A DNA stretch of 64,000 nucleotides from contig NZ_NPKQ01000003.1 of assembly GCF_008329525.1 (NCBI RefSeq), forward strand, positions 488,289 through 552,288, written 5' to 3'. The notes beneath the pieces are model-generated. The model was not told the origin of the DNA, did no database searches, and saw nothing but the letters and a program-made list of their open reading frames with translations. Positions 10,435 to 18,621 of the stretch are shown piece by piece; position 1 is the first letter of the stretch; the number at the start of each line of letters is the position of its first letter. Both the position numbers and the translations under genes were made by a program. The stretch comes from Tardiphaga sp. P9-11. GTDB taxonomy: Bacteria > Pseudomonadota > Alphaproteobacteria > Rhizobiales > Xanthobacteraceae.

Positions 10435-10992
10435 ATGTTCACGACCTTCCGAGGCGGTAATACCGGTGCATGGCAGGTGATTTCGATCTCGCCCGTCACA
10501 GGCGAGACGCTGAAACCTGTGGCCGCGCTCTCGATCACCCATGCCGACGCCATCTCGCTCCCCCTGCTGCCCTCGCAGACATCATGGCGCCTCGCCGGCG
10601 TCACCAGTCATGTCCGCTATGTCGAGCGCACCGAGAAGATCGCGCTGGTTGCGGCACAGGCCGGCCTCGGCCGCCCGGAAGCCACGCACGGCGCGCTGAT
10701 CCCGATCAAAAAGAACGCGGCGTGGTGGGACATGACCCAGAACGAGCGGCGCCGGATTTTCGAGGACAAATCCCGCCACATCGCCGACAGCCTCAAATAC
10801 CTGCCCGCCATCGCGCGGCAGCTCTACCATTCCCGCGATCTCGGCGAGCCCTTCGATTTCCTCACCTGGTTCGAATATGCGCCGGAACATGCGCAGAGCT
10901 TCGAGGATCTCGTCGGCGGCCTGCGCGAGACGGAAGAGTGGAGCTATGTGGAGCGCGAGATGGATGTGCGGGTGGTGAAGGTGGCGGTTTAA
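10435..10992 (+). CDS. cld: Chlorite dismutase family haem protein, short (Nitrobacter-type)
   Basis: A 185-residue protein closely resembling, from memory, the short dimeric chlorite dismutase of Nitrobacter winogradskyi, including the stretches GLGRPEATHGALIPIKK, IFEDKSRHIADSLKYLP and EPFDFLTWFEYAPEHA. The proximal haem-ligand histidine would be H115 (KSRHI) and the distal arginine needed for chlorite breakdown is present as R128 (AIARQL), which haem-chelatase relatives lack. It should convert chlorite to chloride and O2 in the cytoplasm; no chlorate or perchlorate reductase is nearby, so the physiological role is open. Monocistronic; the weak upstream ribosome site leaves the start slightly uncertain. 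Confidence 0.85.
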   Translation: MFTTFRGGNTGAWQVISISPVTGETLKPVAALSITHADAISLPLLPSQTSWRLAGVTSHVRYVERTEKIALVAAQAGLGRPEATHGALIPIKKNAAWWDMTQNERRRIFEDKSRHIADSLKYLPAIARQLYHSRDLGEPFDFLTWFEYAPEHAQSFEDLVGGLRETEEWSYVEREMDVRVVKVAV

Positions 10993-10993
10993 A

Positions 10994-11027
10994 TTGACAT
11001 CACGGGTATACGATTGTATATACAATC
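10994..11027 (+). promoter_or_regulatory. brnTA promoter with palindromic operator
   Basis: A -35 TTGACA (10994-10999), 17-base spacer and -10 TATATA (11017-11022). A perfect 16-base palindrome gattgtatatacaatc (11012-11027) covers the -10. BrnA-type antitoxins repress their own operon through a ribbon-helix-helix domain, so this palindrome is the likely operator. The leader from here to the brnT start is about 80 bases and A+T-rich. Confidence 0.75.
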
Positions 11028-11108
11028 CACTTAGTTAAACCCGGTCGATTGTGACCACCTATTAGGAAACATCCAGATGTGTAGGAAACCTAGTTTGGGT
11101 GCCACAAC

Positions 11109-11438
11109 ATGGCTGACGAAGAACCAGCTGGCGAGTTCATCGCTCCCGACTCTTTCGAATGGGATGACAATAAAAGCACAGCAAATCTAGCCAAGCACGG
11201 CATCGCGTTCGACGATGCCAGCGAAGTTTTCTACGGACCTGTCGTGGTTCGTCAGTCAAACAGAAATGATGAAGAGCGCTGGCTTGCCATTGGAGAAGCG
11301 GAAAACAGACTGATTGCCGTCGTCTTCACGCGACGCGGCAGCGTTATCCAAATTATCTCAGCGCGGCGCGCGAGGAAAAATGAAGAAAGAGAATATCGTA
11401 ACCAGGAAATGGGGCGATCGTCGCAAGGGCAAGACTGA
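11109..11438 (+). CDS. brnT: BrnT family ribonuclease toxin
   Basis: A 109-residue type II toxin, expected to be an RNase that blocks translation when freed from BrnA. The family core is clear: FEWDDNKSTANLAKHGIAFDDASEVF at 17-42, then RWLAIGEAENRLIAVVFTRRG and IISARRARKNEEREY. It has about 15 extra residues at the N-terminus compared with usual BrnT; an internal start is not obvious. The toxin gene comes first and overlaps the antitoxin gene by 59 bases, the usual brnT-brnA order. Composition is more A+T-rich than the neighbours, which fits horizontal acquisition. Confidence 0.88.
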   Translation: MADEEPAGEFIAPDSFEWDDNKSTANLAKHGIAFDDASEVFYGPVVVRQSNRNDEERWLAIGEAENRLIAVVFTRRGSVIQIISARRARKNEEREYRNQEMGRSSQGQD

Positions 11439-11700
11439 CTGGGCCCGTGTCGACAAGCTCACCGATGAAGACATCGCGAAGGCTGTTGCGGATGATCCCG
11501 ACGCAGCTTCCATTGATATAGACTGGTCCAAAGGTACTCTCGTTATACCCGCCAAGAAGAAGGCCATCTCCATCCGCATTGATGAAGACGTGCTGGATTT
11601 CTTCAAGAGCGAGGGCGACGGCTATCAGGGCCGTATGAACGCGGTGCTGCGGTCCTACATGCAGCAGATGGCAAAACCGAAGCCGAAGAAACGGGCATAG
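11380..11700 (+). CDS. brnA: BrnA family antitoxin
   Basis: A 106-residue antitoxin that binds BrnT and represses the operon. The start ATG at 11380 is supported by a GAGGAAA ribosome site and lies inside brnT. The N-terminal half is charged and wraps the toxin in the family; the C-terminal half has the ribbon-helix-helix pattern (AISIRIDEDVLDFFKSEG, then RMNAVLRSYM) that binds DNA. The protein ends with a lysine-rich tail. Translational coupling with brnT is likely because of the overlap. Confidence 0.88.
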   Translation: MKKENIVTRKWGDRRKGKTDWARVDKLTDEDIAKAVADDPDAASIDIDWSKGTLVIPAKKKAISIRIDEDVLDFFKSEGDGYQGRMNAVLRSYMQQMAKPKPKKRA

Positions 11701-11708
11701 CTTTCCTG

Positions 11709-11858
11709 TCATTCCCCGCCACTACATAGGAGCGGCTGAGTGACCGGCGCCGAAAACGGCGGGGCCGAACCCGGAATCTTGACATCGGAGTCTCCGGCAG
11801 CGCCAGGCCATATCGGGATTCCGGGTTCGCCTGCGCTGCGCGCACGCACCCGGAATGA
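11709..11858. repeat. Nested palindromic intergenic repeat
   Basis: Perfect 12-base arms gaacccggaatc (11767-11778) and gattccgggttc (11817-11828), with outer tcattcc (11709-) and ggaatga (near 11850) also pairing. It fills most of the 298-base gap between brnA and the MFS gene; no protein is called there. Confidence 0.6.
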
Positions 11859-11998
11859 CGGCGGGTTATTCGCCACGTCAACCGCCCGGCGAGGCCCAAA
11901 CATCCAACCTGCATGGCTCCCATTCAAGACGCCGCACTTCTGGCATGGCATCGCATGCGCCATATATCTCCCACCGCCCCGCCCGCCTGAAAGCCTTC

Positions 11999-13216
11999 AT
12001 GCCCTCATCGTCCGAACACGCCGCACGCGACTCCGGTCCCGGCGGCTGGCTGATTTTTTCCTTTGCCGTCGCCTGCGGCGTCACCGTCGCCAATATCTAT
12101 TACGCGCAGCCGCTGGTGGGACAGATCAGCGAGAGCTTCGGGCTCGACCTGTCGTCCGCCGGCATCATGCTCACTATGGTGATGTTCGGCTATGTGCTCG
12201 GGCTGCTGTTTCTCGTGCCGCTCGGTGATCTCGTCGAAAACAAGCGGCTGATCCTGATCACGCTGGGCTGCTTGATCGTGAGCCTGCTGATCGCGGCCGC
12301 CGCACCCACCGCAAGTATCTTCATCGCCTCGACATTGCTGCTCGGCGTCGCCGCCGTGGGCACGCAGATGATCCTGCCTGTCGTGGCGCATCTCGCGCCC
12401 GAGCGCATTCGCGGCCAGATCGTCGGCACCGTGATGAGCGGGCTGTTGTTCGGCATCCTGCTGTCACGGCCACTGGCCACCATGGTAGCCGGCTCGTTCG
12501 GCTGGCGCGCCGTGTTCGTAATGTCCGCGGTGCTGATGTGCGGCGTGTTCGCACTGATGGTGGTCGCGCTGCCGCGTCGGCAACCGAAGCATGAATTGAC
12601 TTATACGACGCTGATCCACTCGCTGTGGGACCTGATGCTGACCACGCGGGTGCTGCAACAGCGCTCGGCCTATCAATGCCTGCTCTACGGGTCCTTCAGC
12701 CTGTTCTGGACGGCGATGCCGCTGGTGCTGGACCAGCCGCCATTTTCGTTCGGCCATATCGCCATGTCTGCCTTCCTGCTGTCCGGTGCCGGCGGCGCGC
12801 TGGTGGCGCCGCTTGCGGGACGCCTCGCCGATCGCGGCCGCGGCGATCTCGTGACCGTCACGGCCATGCTGCTGGTGCTGGTGAGTTTTGTCCTGACCTG
12901 GATCGGCGGCCACACCGGCGGCGCGACGGCCGTGACGCTGTTCGTGATCGCAGGCATCCTGATCGATGCCGGCACACAGGGTAATGTCGTGGCCGGACAG
13001 CGCGCGATCTACGCCCTCGCCGGCCATATCCGCAGCCGGCTCAACGCGCTGTTTCTCGCTTGCGCGTTTTTCGGCGGCGCGGTCGGTTCGGGCTTCAGCG
13101 GGTTCGCGGTGGCATCAGGCGGCACGTCGATGATCGCGATCATCGGCATCTGCGCATCGCTGGTGGCGCTCGCGTTATTCGGGCTGGAAGTGGCGAGCCG
13201 CAAGCAGGCTGGTTAG
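11999..13216 (+). CDS. MFS transporter
   Basis: A 405-residue major facilitator superfamily protein with about 12 membrane segments. It has the MFS signature between segments 2 and 3 (PLGDLVENKRLILI) and a second half beginning after a basic loop (PRRQPKHEL). The stretch TVANIYYAQPLVGQI is typical of a widespread bacterial MFS subfamily with unknown substrates, probably drug or metabolite efflux. The start at 11999 (MPSSSEHAA) is preferred to the upstream in-frame extension, which lies in repeat sequence. It converges with the next gene and overlaps it by four bases. Confidence 0.88.
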   Translation: MPSSSEHAARDSGPGGWLIFSFAVACGVTVANIYYAQPLVGQISESFGLDLSSAGIMLTMVMFGYVLGLLFLVPLGDLVENKRLILITLGCLIVSLLIAAAAPTASIFIASTLLLGVAAVGTQMILPVVAHLAPERIRGQIVGTVMSGLLFGILLSRPLATMVAGSFGWRAVFVMSAVLMCGVFALMVVALPRRQPKHELTYTTLIHSLWDLMLTTRVLQQRSAYQCLLYGSFSLFWTAMPLVLDQPPFSFGHIAMSAFLLSGAGGALVAPLAGRLADRGRGDLVTVTAMLLVLVSFVLTWIGGHTGGATAVTLFVIAGILIDAGTQGNVVAGQRAIYALAGHIRSRLNALFLACAFFGGAVGSGFSGFAVASGGTSMIAIIGICASLVALALFGLEVASRKQAG

Positions 13217-13608
13217 GGCGCGAGAAATCTGCCCGACTTGATGCGCTTCGTTTCATCGACCGGCTTGTTGTAGATATAGGTCCAGGCTTCGCTGGTGCTG
13301 CCATCGGCGAGCGTCACAGCGATCCGCTCGCGCAGATAAAGCGTCGGCTGCGGATGATCCGGGCCGACGCTCTCATAGTCATCGAGCGCGGCCATCAGTT
13401 CATCCGGCTTGCGCAGCCGAAACAGCTCGCCGAACACGATGTCATTCGCATCGTCGGAATACAGCAAGCCCGGATAATGCGCGACCATGTACAGCTTGCC
13501 GCGGCACGAGGCTTCGCCGAGAAAATCCGCACCGGATGACAGCAGTTTCGACATCGGATGATCGAAGCCGCGCATCAGTGTGCCATAGACAAAAACAAGA
13601 TCAGGCAT
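13213..13608 (-). CDS. Gamma-glutamylcyclotransferase-like (AIG2/GGCT) protein
   Basis: A 131-residue protein of the GGCT fold. It shows the substrate-loop motif VYGTLMRG at 7-14 and an acidic residue in LDDYE at the position of the catalytic glutamate, followed by FDEx-like C-terminal strands (EAWTYIYNKP). Relatives turn gamma-glutamyl amines or amino acids into 5-oxoproline; the substrate here cannot be told. It lies eight bases after the transglutaminase-like gene on the same strand (13617) and is probably cotranscribed with it. Confidence 0.82.
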   Translation of the reverse strand: MPDLVFVYGTLMRGFDHPMSKLLSSGADFLGEASCRGKLYMVAHYPGLLYSDDANDIVFGELFRLRKPDELMAALDDYESVGPDHPQPTLYLRERIAVTLADGSTSEAWTYIYNKPVDETKRIKSGRFLAP

Positions 13609-13616
13609 GACGTCAG

Positions 13617-14540
13617 CTAAGCTTTCTCGGCCAGCGCTGCGGCGATATCGTCGCCGGCAGAGACAACATTGATGCTGATATCCATGCCGAGAAACGCATC
13701 GGCCGAGCCCATATAGGTGCCGTGCAGCGGCACCGCCTGGCGCGGATCGCGCGCCACGGCGACGCGAATGAGATCCTTGCTGCCGATGATGCCGTTGGTC
13801 GGATCGAATTCGATCCAGCCCGCGGCCGGCAGATAGACCTGCACCCAGGCATGCGTCGAACCACCGCCCACATAATTGTGCTCGCGGTCGCCATGGATGA
13901 ACAGATAGCCCGACACGAACCGCGCGGCGATGCCAAGCCGGCGCAGCGCCTCGATCATGAACAGCGCGAAATCGCGGCAGGTGCCGGACTTGGTCTGCAG
14001 CGTATCCAGCGGATGCTGCGTGCCGTGTTCATAGCGCTTGCGATAGGCGAACTGCTTGCGGATGCCGAGCGTCATGCCGGAGAGAATGTTGAAGGTCGGC
14101 GTGCGGCCCTGCGGATCGAGAAACCCGCGCGCCCATGCGGCGAGTTCGCCATCGGGATCGCCATATTGCGGGCGGATGAACTCCTGCAGATCCGGCAGTT
14201 CCTCGGCGTCATACAGGAACGGATAGAAATAGGCCTTGTCGTCCGCCGTCAGCGCGAACTCGTCCGACGGCAGATGCTCGATGGTCGCGGTGGATACGAA
14301 GGTCAGTTTGCGCGCGTGCTCGTCGAAGGTCGCAATCGCCACCGAATTGCCAAACACGTCATGGATCCAGCGCAACGACAGCGGCTCCGGCGTGATCTCG
14401 AGCTTGCCATCGAGCATGCGCAGATCGTGGCCATCGCGCGGCCGCAGCATGATCCGGTGTTCGCCGAACGCGACGGGATGCGCGTAGCGATATTCGGTCT
14501 TGTGATGAATCGTGAGCAGGGGCATCAATGGATCGTTCAT
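13617..14540 (-). CDS. Transglutaminase-like cysteine protease family protein
   Basis: A 307-residue cytoplasmic protein with an N-terminal bacterial-transglutaminase beta domain (LLTIHHKTEYRYAHPVAFGEH) and a C-terminal transglutaminase core. The catalytic triad is visible as Cys in SGTCRDFA, His in STHAWVQVYLP and Asp in FDPTNG. Members are thought to act as proteases or amidases, but substrates are unknown. Start at 14540 (MNDPLMPLL); an ATG at 14525 would also keep the domain. It diverges from the N-formylglutamate amidohydrolase-like gene and precedes the GGCT-like gene, all three acting on glutamyl or amide bonds, which may be coincidence. Confidence 0.88.
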   Translation of the reverse strand: MNDPLMPLLTIHHKTEYRYAHPVAFGEHRIMLRPRDGHDLRMLDGKLEITPEPLSLRWIHDVFGNSVAIATFDEHARKLTFVSTATIEHLPSDEFALTADDKAYFYPFLYDAEELPDLQEFIRPQYGDPDGELAAWARGFLDPQGRTPTFNILSGMTLGIRKQFAYRKRYEHGTQHPLDTLQTKSGTCRDFALFMIEALRRLGIAARFVSGYLFIHGDREHNYVGGGSTHAWVQVYLPAAGWIEFDPTNGIIGSKDLIRVAVARDPRQAVPLHGTYMGSADAFLGMDISINVVSAGDDIAAALAEKA

Positions 14541-14627
14541 GCGTGATTTGTCCCGAGTAATTTATACGGAAGAATCTTTTGCGGAAGGCCGGGATGCCGC
14601 ATCGTTAGGCAGATTTGGGAAAAAGCC

Positions 14628-15431
14628 TTGGACAGCCATCAGGACACAGTTCTACGCCTCGGGCCAGAGGAGGTTCCTCCGGTACTGGAGCTCAACAGCC
14701 GGGGAACGTCCCCTTTTCTCCTGACCTGCGATCACTACGGCCGGTTGATTCCCGACATGCTCGGCGATCTCGGCCTGCCCGAGAGTGAGCTGACACGGCA
14801 TATCGCCTGGGATATCGGCATCGCCGGCGTCACCGAGCAGATGGCCAGGGCGCTGAACGCGCATCTCGTGGCGCAGCGTTATTCACGGCTGGTGATCGAC
14901 TGCAACCGGCCGCCGGACGCAGTGAGTTCGATTCCGCTGATCAGCGAAGCGACCACGGTGCCGGGCAATGACGGCCTCACGCAGGACAACAAAGCGCGCC
15001 GGCGCGAACTGATCTTCGATCCGTATCATCGGCGCATCGATGAGGTGATCGATGCCAGGCTGGCGAGCGGCCAGCCGACAGTGCTGGTGTCGCTGCATAG
15101 CTTTACGCCGGTCTATGCCGGCATTCCCCGGCCCTGGCATATCGGCACGCTGTATCAGCGCGACACCAGACTGCCGCCGCTGTTGCTGCATCATCTGCGT
15201 GCCGAAGCCGATCTGGTGGTGGGCGACAACGAACCCTATGCGGTGTCGGATGCGACCGACTACACGATCCCCGTCCATGGCGAGAAGCGCGGGCTGATGA
15301 ACACAGGCATCGAGATCCGGCAGGACCTGATCACCGACCCGGGCGGCCAGACCGAATGGGCGGAGCGGCTCACGCGCATCTTCACCGAGATCGAGGCGAC
15401 GCTGATCACGCCGCGCACGTCGCATCTGTAG
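14628..15431 (+). CDS. N-formylglutamate amidohydrolase family protein
   Basis: A 267-residue metal-dependent amidohydrolase of the HutG/FGase family. Visible family features are TCDHYGRLIPDMLGDLG, HIAWDIGIAGVTEQMA, SRLVIDCNRP and LVSLHSFTP. True HutG hydrolyses N-formyl-glutamate at the end of histidine breakdown, but no hut genes are near, so the substrate is uncertain. The start is a TTG at 14628 with GGGAAAA ahead; no in-frame ATG precedes the conserved part, so this start is inferred. Confidence 0.85.
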   Translation: MDSHQDTVLRLGPEEVPPVLELNSRGTSPFLLTCDHYGRLIPDMLGDLGLPESELTRHIAWDIGIAGVTEQMARALNAHLVAQRYSRLVIDCNRPPDAVSSIPLISEATTVPGNDGLTQDNKARRRELIFDPYHRRIDEVIDARLASGQPTVLVSLHSFTPVYAGIPRPWHIGTLYQRDTRLPPLLLHHLRAEADLVVGDNEPYAVSDATDYTIPVHGEKRGLMNTGIEIRQDLITDPGGQTEWAERLTRIFTEIEATLITPRTSHL

Positions 15432-15479
15432 GCTTTGATGCCGCCGTAGCTGCCAATGCATCTGCGCGGCATGAGGTGC

Positions 15480-16472
15480 CTAGCCGTGCGTCCCGATGAA
15501 ATAAGCCACCGCCACAAATCCCGCTGCGACCGCCCACAGGAAATAGGCCGCACCACCACCGGGACGCAGTGTCGAATCGGACGGATTGTCGGGATTGACG
15601 AAGACCTTCACCGCGTCGCCGTTCTTGTAGTCCATTCCGAACAGCCGCAACTGCCATGGCGGCGGATTCGGATTGCTGGTGCTCAGGCTTCCGGCGGACC
15701 CGATATAGGCGACGTGCTTGAAACGATAATTGTACTGCACGTTCCGGGTCTGCATCACCGCCCCGCTGCGACCGCTGTCGCTATCCCGACTCACATAGGT
15801 CTCGGGCGCTCCCAGTTTGACGATGCCGGGCACCACCGGCCACTTCCGCGCCAGCGACGCCTGCCGGTGTAGCGCCAGCCCGAACAAGGCAACGAGGAAG
15901 CCGAACCCGCAAAGCGCCGTCACAATCGGGGACACTTTCGGATCGGCAAGATGTGCGGCAATGAGTTCGTTAATGCGGGCGGCGCCAAAGACGCCGCCGA
16001 CCACGATCACCAGCACGATGATGGCAGCGATGCCAAGGCAGCCGCCAATGCCCTTCGGCATCTCGCGATCGAGTACGGCATCGCGCGGATGTCGCGGGTT
16101 GTAATAGACCATCACCGCGGTGCCAACCGGATAGCGGGCGATCGTCTCGGCGACTTCAAAGTTGCCGCGGTTCTCGCCGATCTCGACGCGGTTGTTCGTG
16201 AGTTTCTGTCCGCTGACGGTGTATTCGTAAACGATATTCGCGAAGTTGCGCTGCTCGGTGCGCTTGCGCTCCTCGCGCGTGTCGTCGAGCACCTCGACGT
16301 TACGCACTTCGGACGTCGAGACGATCACCTTGCCGAAGGTGGATGGCCAGTCGCTGGCGGCGCGGACCTGCAGATATTTATAGCCGGCGGCGACCAGGAT
16401 CAGGCCGAACGGCGCCAGCAACATTGCATAGACGAACCAGGGAATGTCGGGCACGGCGGATCCTTGCGGCAC
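15480..16472 (-). CDS. DUF3592 domain-containing membrane protein
   Basis: A 330-residue protein with three hydrophobic segments (about 10-35, 148-170, 185-205) and one near the C-terminus. Two copies of the DUF3592 pattern are seen: KVIVSTSEVRNVEV...NIVYEYTVSG...VYYNPRHPRDAVL, and GIVKLGAPETYVS...VQYNYRFKHVAY...VFVNPDNPSDSTL. The YNP(R/D)-P motif is diagnostic. Function of the family is not known. It lies 51 bases after the LysE gene on the same strand and could be cotranscribed. Confidence 0.82.
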   Translation of the reverse strand: MPQGSAVPDIPWFVYAMLLAPFGLILVAAGYKYLQVRAASDWPSTFGKVIVSTSEVRNVEVLDDTREERKRTEQRNFANIVYEYTVSGQKLTNNRVEIGENRGNFEVAETIARYPVGTAVMVYYNPRHPRDAVLDREMPKGIGGCLGIAAIIVLVIVVGGVFGAARINELIAAHLADPKVSPIVTALCGFGFLVALFGLALHRQASLARKWPVVPGIVKLGAPETYVSRDSDSGRSGAVMQTRNVQYNYRFKHVAYIGSAGSLSTSNPNPPPWQLRLFGMDYKNGDAVKVFVNPDNPSDSTLRPGGGAAYFLWAVAAGFVAVAYFIGTHG

Positions 16473-16523
16473 GAACGCCGGCGGCGCCCTCAGATCGTTG
16501 GACGTGCGGACGCGGCGTAAGGT

Positions 16524-17141
16524 TCAGCGGGCTCGCGTCAGCGCCAGCCAGACACCGCCGCCGATCATGAAGCCGCCGGAGATGCGCGATAGCAAACGCG
16601 TCCGCCGCGCCGAGAAGAATTGTCGCGCGCGGCCAGCCGCCACGGCATAGACCATGTCCGTCAGTGCCGCCGTCACCATGAAAGTCGCGCCAAGGATCGC
16701 AACCTGAACGATATGGTTCTTTTCCATGTCGACGAATTGCGGAATGAAGGCGCCGAAGAACACCAGCACCTTCGGATTGCTCAGCAGCACCATCATGCCC
16801 TGCAGGAAGAACCCGCCGCGGGGCGGCGCCGGCGGCGTATCCGCGTCGATGCCCTCGACCGGCGCGCGGACCATCTTGATGCCGAGCCACACCAGATAGG
16901 CAGCGCCGGCAAAGCGCACCCAGTCAAACCAGTAGCCCATGGTGGCCATCAGTGTCGCAAGCCCGAGCGCGACGATGCCGATCACCACGGCAAGCCCTGC
17001 TTGCGTGCCGGCAATGCTGATCATCGCCGCGCGCGTGCCGTAACGCAGCCCGTTGGCGATCACCAGCGTGACGTTCGGGCCGGGGAGCAGCGCCAGCGCG
17101 ATGCAGGCAGCGACAAAGGCGAGATAGACCTGAAGCGACAT
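16524..17141 (-). CDS. LysE/RhtB family amino acid exporter
   Basis: A 205-residue inner-membrane exporter with six hydrophobic segments. The family signature LLPGPNVTLVIANGLRYGTRAAMISIAGTQ is present near residue 20, along with YLVWLGIKMVR and a glycine-containing LSNPKVLVFFGAFIPQF. Members export amino acids or homoserine lactones; the substrate is not predictable. The ATG at 17141 fits the family N-terminus. It diverges from the ArsR operon. Confidence 0.92.
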   Translation of the reverse strand: MSLQVYLAFVAACIALALLPGPNVTLVIANGLRYGTRAAMISIAGTQAGLAVVIGIVALGLATLMATMGYWFDWVRFAGAAYLVWLGIKMVRAPVEGIDADTPPAPPRGGFFLQGMMVLLSNPKVLVFFGAFIPQFVDMEKNHIVQVAILGATFMVTAALTDMVYAVAAGRARQFFSARRTRLLSRISGGFMIGGGVWLALTRAR

Positions 17142-17214
17142 GGCGTTTCTCTCACGAGGCGGCTTGTTGGTTGGCGCAGCCTAGCCCACGCAGCAGGGTA
17201 AACAAAGGCACCGC

Positions 17215-17244
17215 TTGACATGCAACCATTTGGTTGCCTATTAT
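17215..17244 (+). promoter_or_regulatory. Promoter with embedded operator of the ArsR-SRPBCC operon
   Basis: A -35 TTGACA (17215-17220) and a -10 TATTAT (17239-17244, spacing 18) enclose the perfect palindrome gcaaccatttggttgc (17222-17237). ArsR-type repressors paired with SRPBCC proteins commonly bind CAACCAtttGGTTG-type sites, so binding here would block the promoter directly. The start codon follows at 17251. Confidence 0.85.
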
Positions 17245-17250
17245 CCTGAC

Positions 17251-17565
17251 ATGGATGAGGTCTTCAAGGCACTGGCCGACGCGTCGCGGCGCTCATTGCT
17301 GGACCGGCTTCATGCAAAGAACGGCCAGACGCTGAACGAGCTCTGCGACGGACTGGAGATGTCACGGCAAGCCGTGACCAAGCACCTTGCAATTCTGGAA
17401 GCGGCCAATCTCGTCGCCACCATCAGGCATGGCCGCGAGAAACTGCATTACATCAATCCCGTCCCGATCCACGAGATCGGCGAGCGGTGGATCAGAAAAT
17501 TCGAGCGCGGCAAGCTCGCCGCCCTCAGCGAGTTAAAACGACAGTTGGAGACGCGTGATGAGTAA
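17251..17565 (+). CDS. ArsR family transcriptional repressor
   Basis: A 104-residue winged-helix regulator without metal-binding cysteines: MDEVFKALADASRRSLLDRL, a recognition helix in LEMSRQAVTKHLAILEAANL, and a wing (VATIRHGREKLHYI). This is the SRPBCC-linked subgroup, whose inducers are mostly unknown. The ATG at 17251 is chosen over an upstream GTG/ATG frame at 17215 because the latter would place the promoter inside the gene. It overlaps the next gene by eight bases and is expected to repress its own operon through the palindrome at 17222-17237. Confidence 0.93.
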   Translation: MDEVFKALADASRRSLLDRLHAKNGQTLNELCDGLEMSRQAVTKHLAILEAANLVATIRHGREKLHYINPVPIHEIGERWIRKFERGKLAALSELKRQLETRDE

Positions 17566-18010
17566 GCCGGAATTTGTTTACGTCACTTTCATCGAGACCA
17601 CGCCTGACAAGCTTTGGCAGGCACTGACGAACGGCGACTTCACCGAGCGCTACTGGTTCGGTTACCGCCTCGATAGCGACTGGAAAGTCGGTTCGCCGAT
17701 GACGCTCGGCAAGGGTGGCGTGGTGATGGATGAATGCGTGATCCTGGAATCCGATCCACCGCGCCGGATCTCATATAGCTGGCATCCGATCTATGACGAC
17801 GACATGGCCAGGGAGAAGCCGTCTCGCGTCACGCTCGATCTCGAACCGCGCGGCAAGGTGGTCAAACTCACCGTCACACATCAGGACTTTGCGGAGCAGA
17901 GCAAAGTGTTGCCGAGCATCTCCGGTGGCTGGCCGATGGTGTTCGCCAGCCTGAAGACCTTCCTCGAAACCGGGCAACCACTGTCGCTCGACCCGACGAG
18001 CGAAACGTAA
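17558..18010 (+). CDS. SRPBCC (AHSA1-type) domain protein
   Basis: A 150-residue START-fold protein with the AHSA1 pattern: FVYVTFIETTPDKLWQALTN at the N-terminus, YWFGYRLDSDWKVGSPM, and SGGWPMVFASLKTFLETG in the last helix. These proteins have a hydrophobic cavity and bind an unknown small molecule. GTG at 17555 and ATG at 17558 are adjacent; the ATG is chosen with GGAG seven bases ahead. Translationally coupled to arsR. Confidence 0.9.
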   Translation: MSKPEFVYVTFIETTPDKLWQALTNGDFTERYWFGYRLDSDWKVGSPMTLGKGGVVMDECVILESDPPRRISYSWHPIYDDDMAREKPSRVTLDLEPRGKVVKLTVTHQDFAEQSKVLPSISGGWPMVFASLKTFLETGQPLSLDPTSET

Positions 18011-18020
18011 GGAGTAGCCG

Positions 18021-18539
18021 ATGGATATCAGCACGTTCAAACCCGCGTTCGTCTACACGATTTATATCGCCTCCACACCGGAGAAAGTTTGGCAGGCGCT
18101 GACCTCGGCGGAATTCAGCCGGCAGTATTTTTCCGGCTTTGCCGTGGAGCTTGAGGAGAAAGTCGGCGGCACGTTCAGGGTGCTGATGCCGGACGGATCA
18201 CTGCATATCTCAGGCGAGGTGATTATCTGCGATCCGCCGCGCAAACTTGTCATCACCTGGGACGTCAACTGGCCGGGACTTATCGAGGCGCTGGGCTCCA
18301 CGCTGGTGAGTTACGACATCGAGCCAACCGGCGAAGCTGTGAAGCTGACACTGACGCAATCGCATGATCGCGAACTCAGCGACGACATCCTGTCGGGCGG
18401 ACGCGCAGGCTGGCCGGCGATCCTGTCGAGCCTGAAGAGTTTGCTGGAAACGGGCAAGGTCCCCGCGATCCAGATGGAGCCGCCGCTGAAACTGCTGGCG
18501 GCACTGAAGGAGATGGGGATCAAAATGCCGGGGATGTGA
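18021..18539 (+). CDS. SRPBCC (AHSA1-type) domain protein, second copy
   Basis: A 172-residue paralogue of the preceding protein (FVYTIYIASTPEKVWQALTS, YFSGFAVELEEKVGGTFRV, GGRAGWPAILSSLKSLLETG) with a 20-residue C-terminal extension. It follows by ten bases with a good AAGGAG site, completing a three-gene operon under the ArsR operator. The two copies may form a heterodimer; that is inference. Confidence 0.9.
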   Translation: MDISTFKPAFVYTIYIASTPEKVWQALTSAEFSRQYFSGFAVELEEKVGGTFRVLMPDGSLHISGEVIICDPPRKLVITWDVNWPGLIEALGSTLVSYDIEPTGEAVKLTLTQSHDRELSDDILSGGRAGWPAILSSLKSLLETGKVPAIQMEPPLKLLAALKEMGIKMPGM

Positions 18540-18566
18540 GTGGCGACGTGCGCCGGTCGTGCGCTC

Positions 18567-18614
18567 CCTCTCCCCGCCTAGCGAAGCTTCGCTTCGCACG
18601 GGGGCGGGGAGAGG
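18567..18614. repeat. Palindromic repeat between convergent genes
   Basis: Arms cctctccccgcc (18567-18578) and ggcggggagagg (18603-18614) surround the palindrome agcgaagcttcgct (18580-18593). It sits between the ends of the SRPBCC gene and the acyl-CoA synthetase gene and may act as a bidirectional terminator. A variant is at 21301-21352. Confidence 0.7.
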
Positions 18615-18621
18615 TTAAGAA

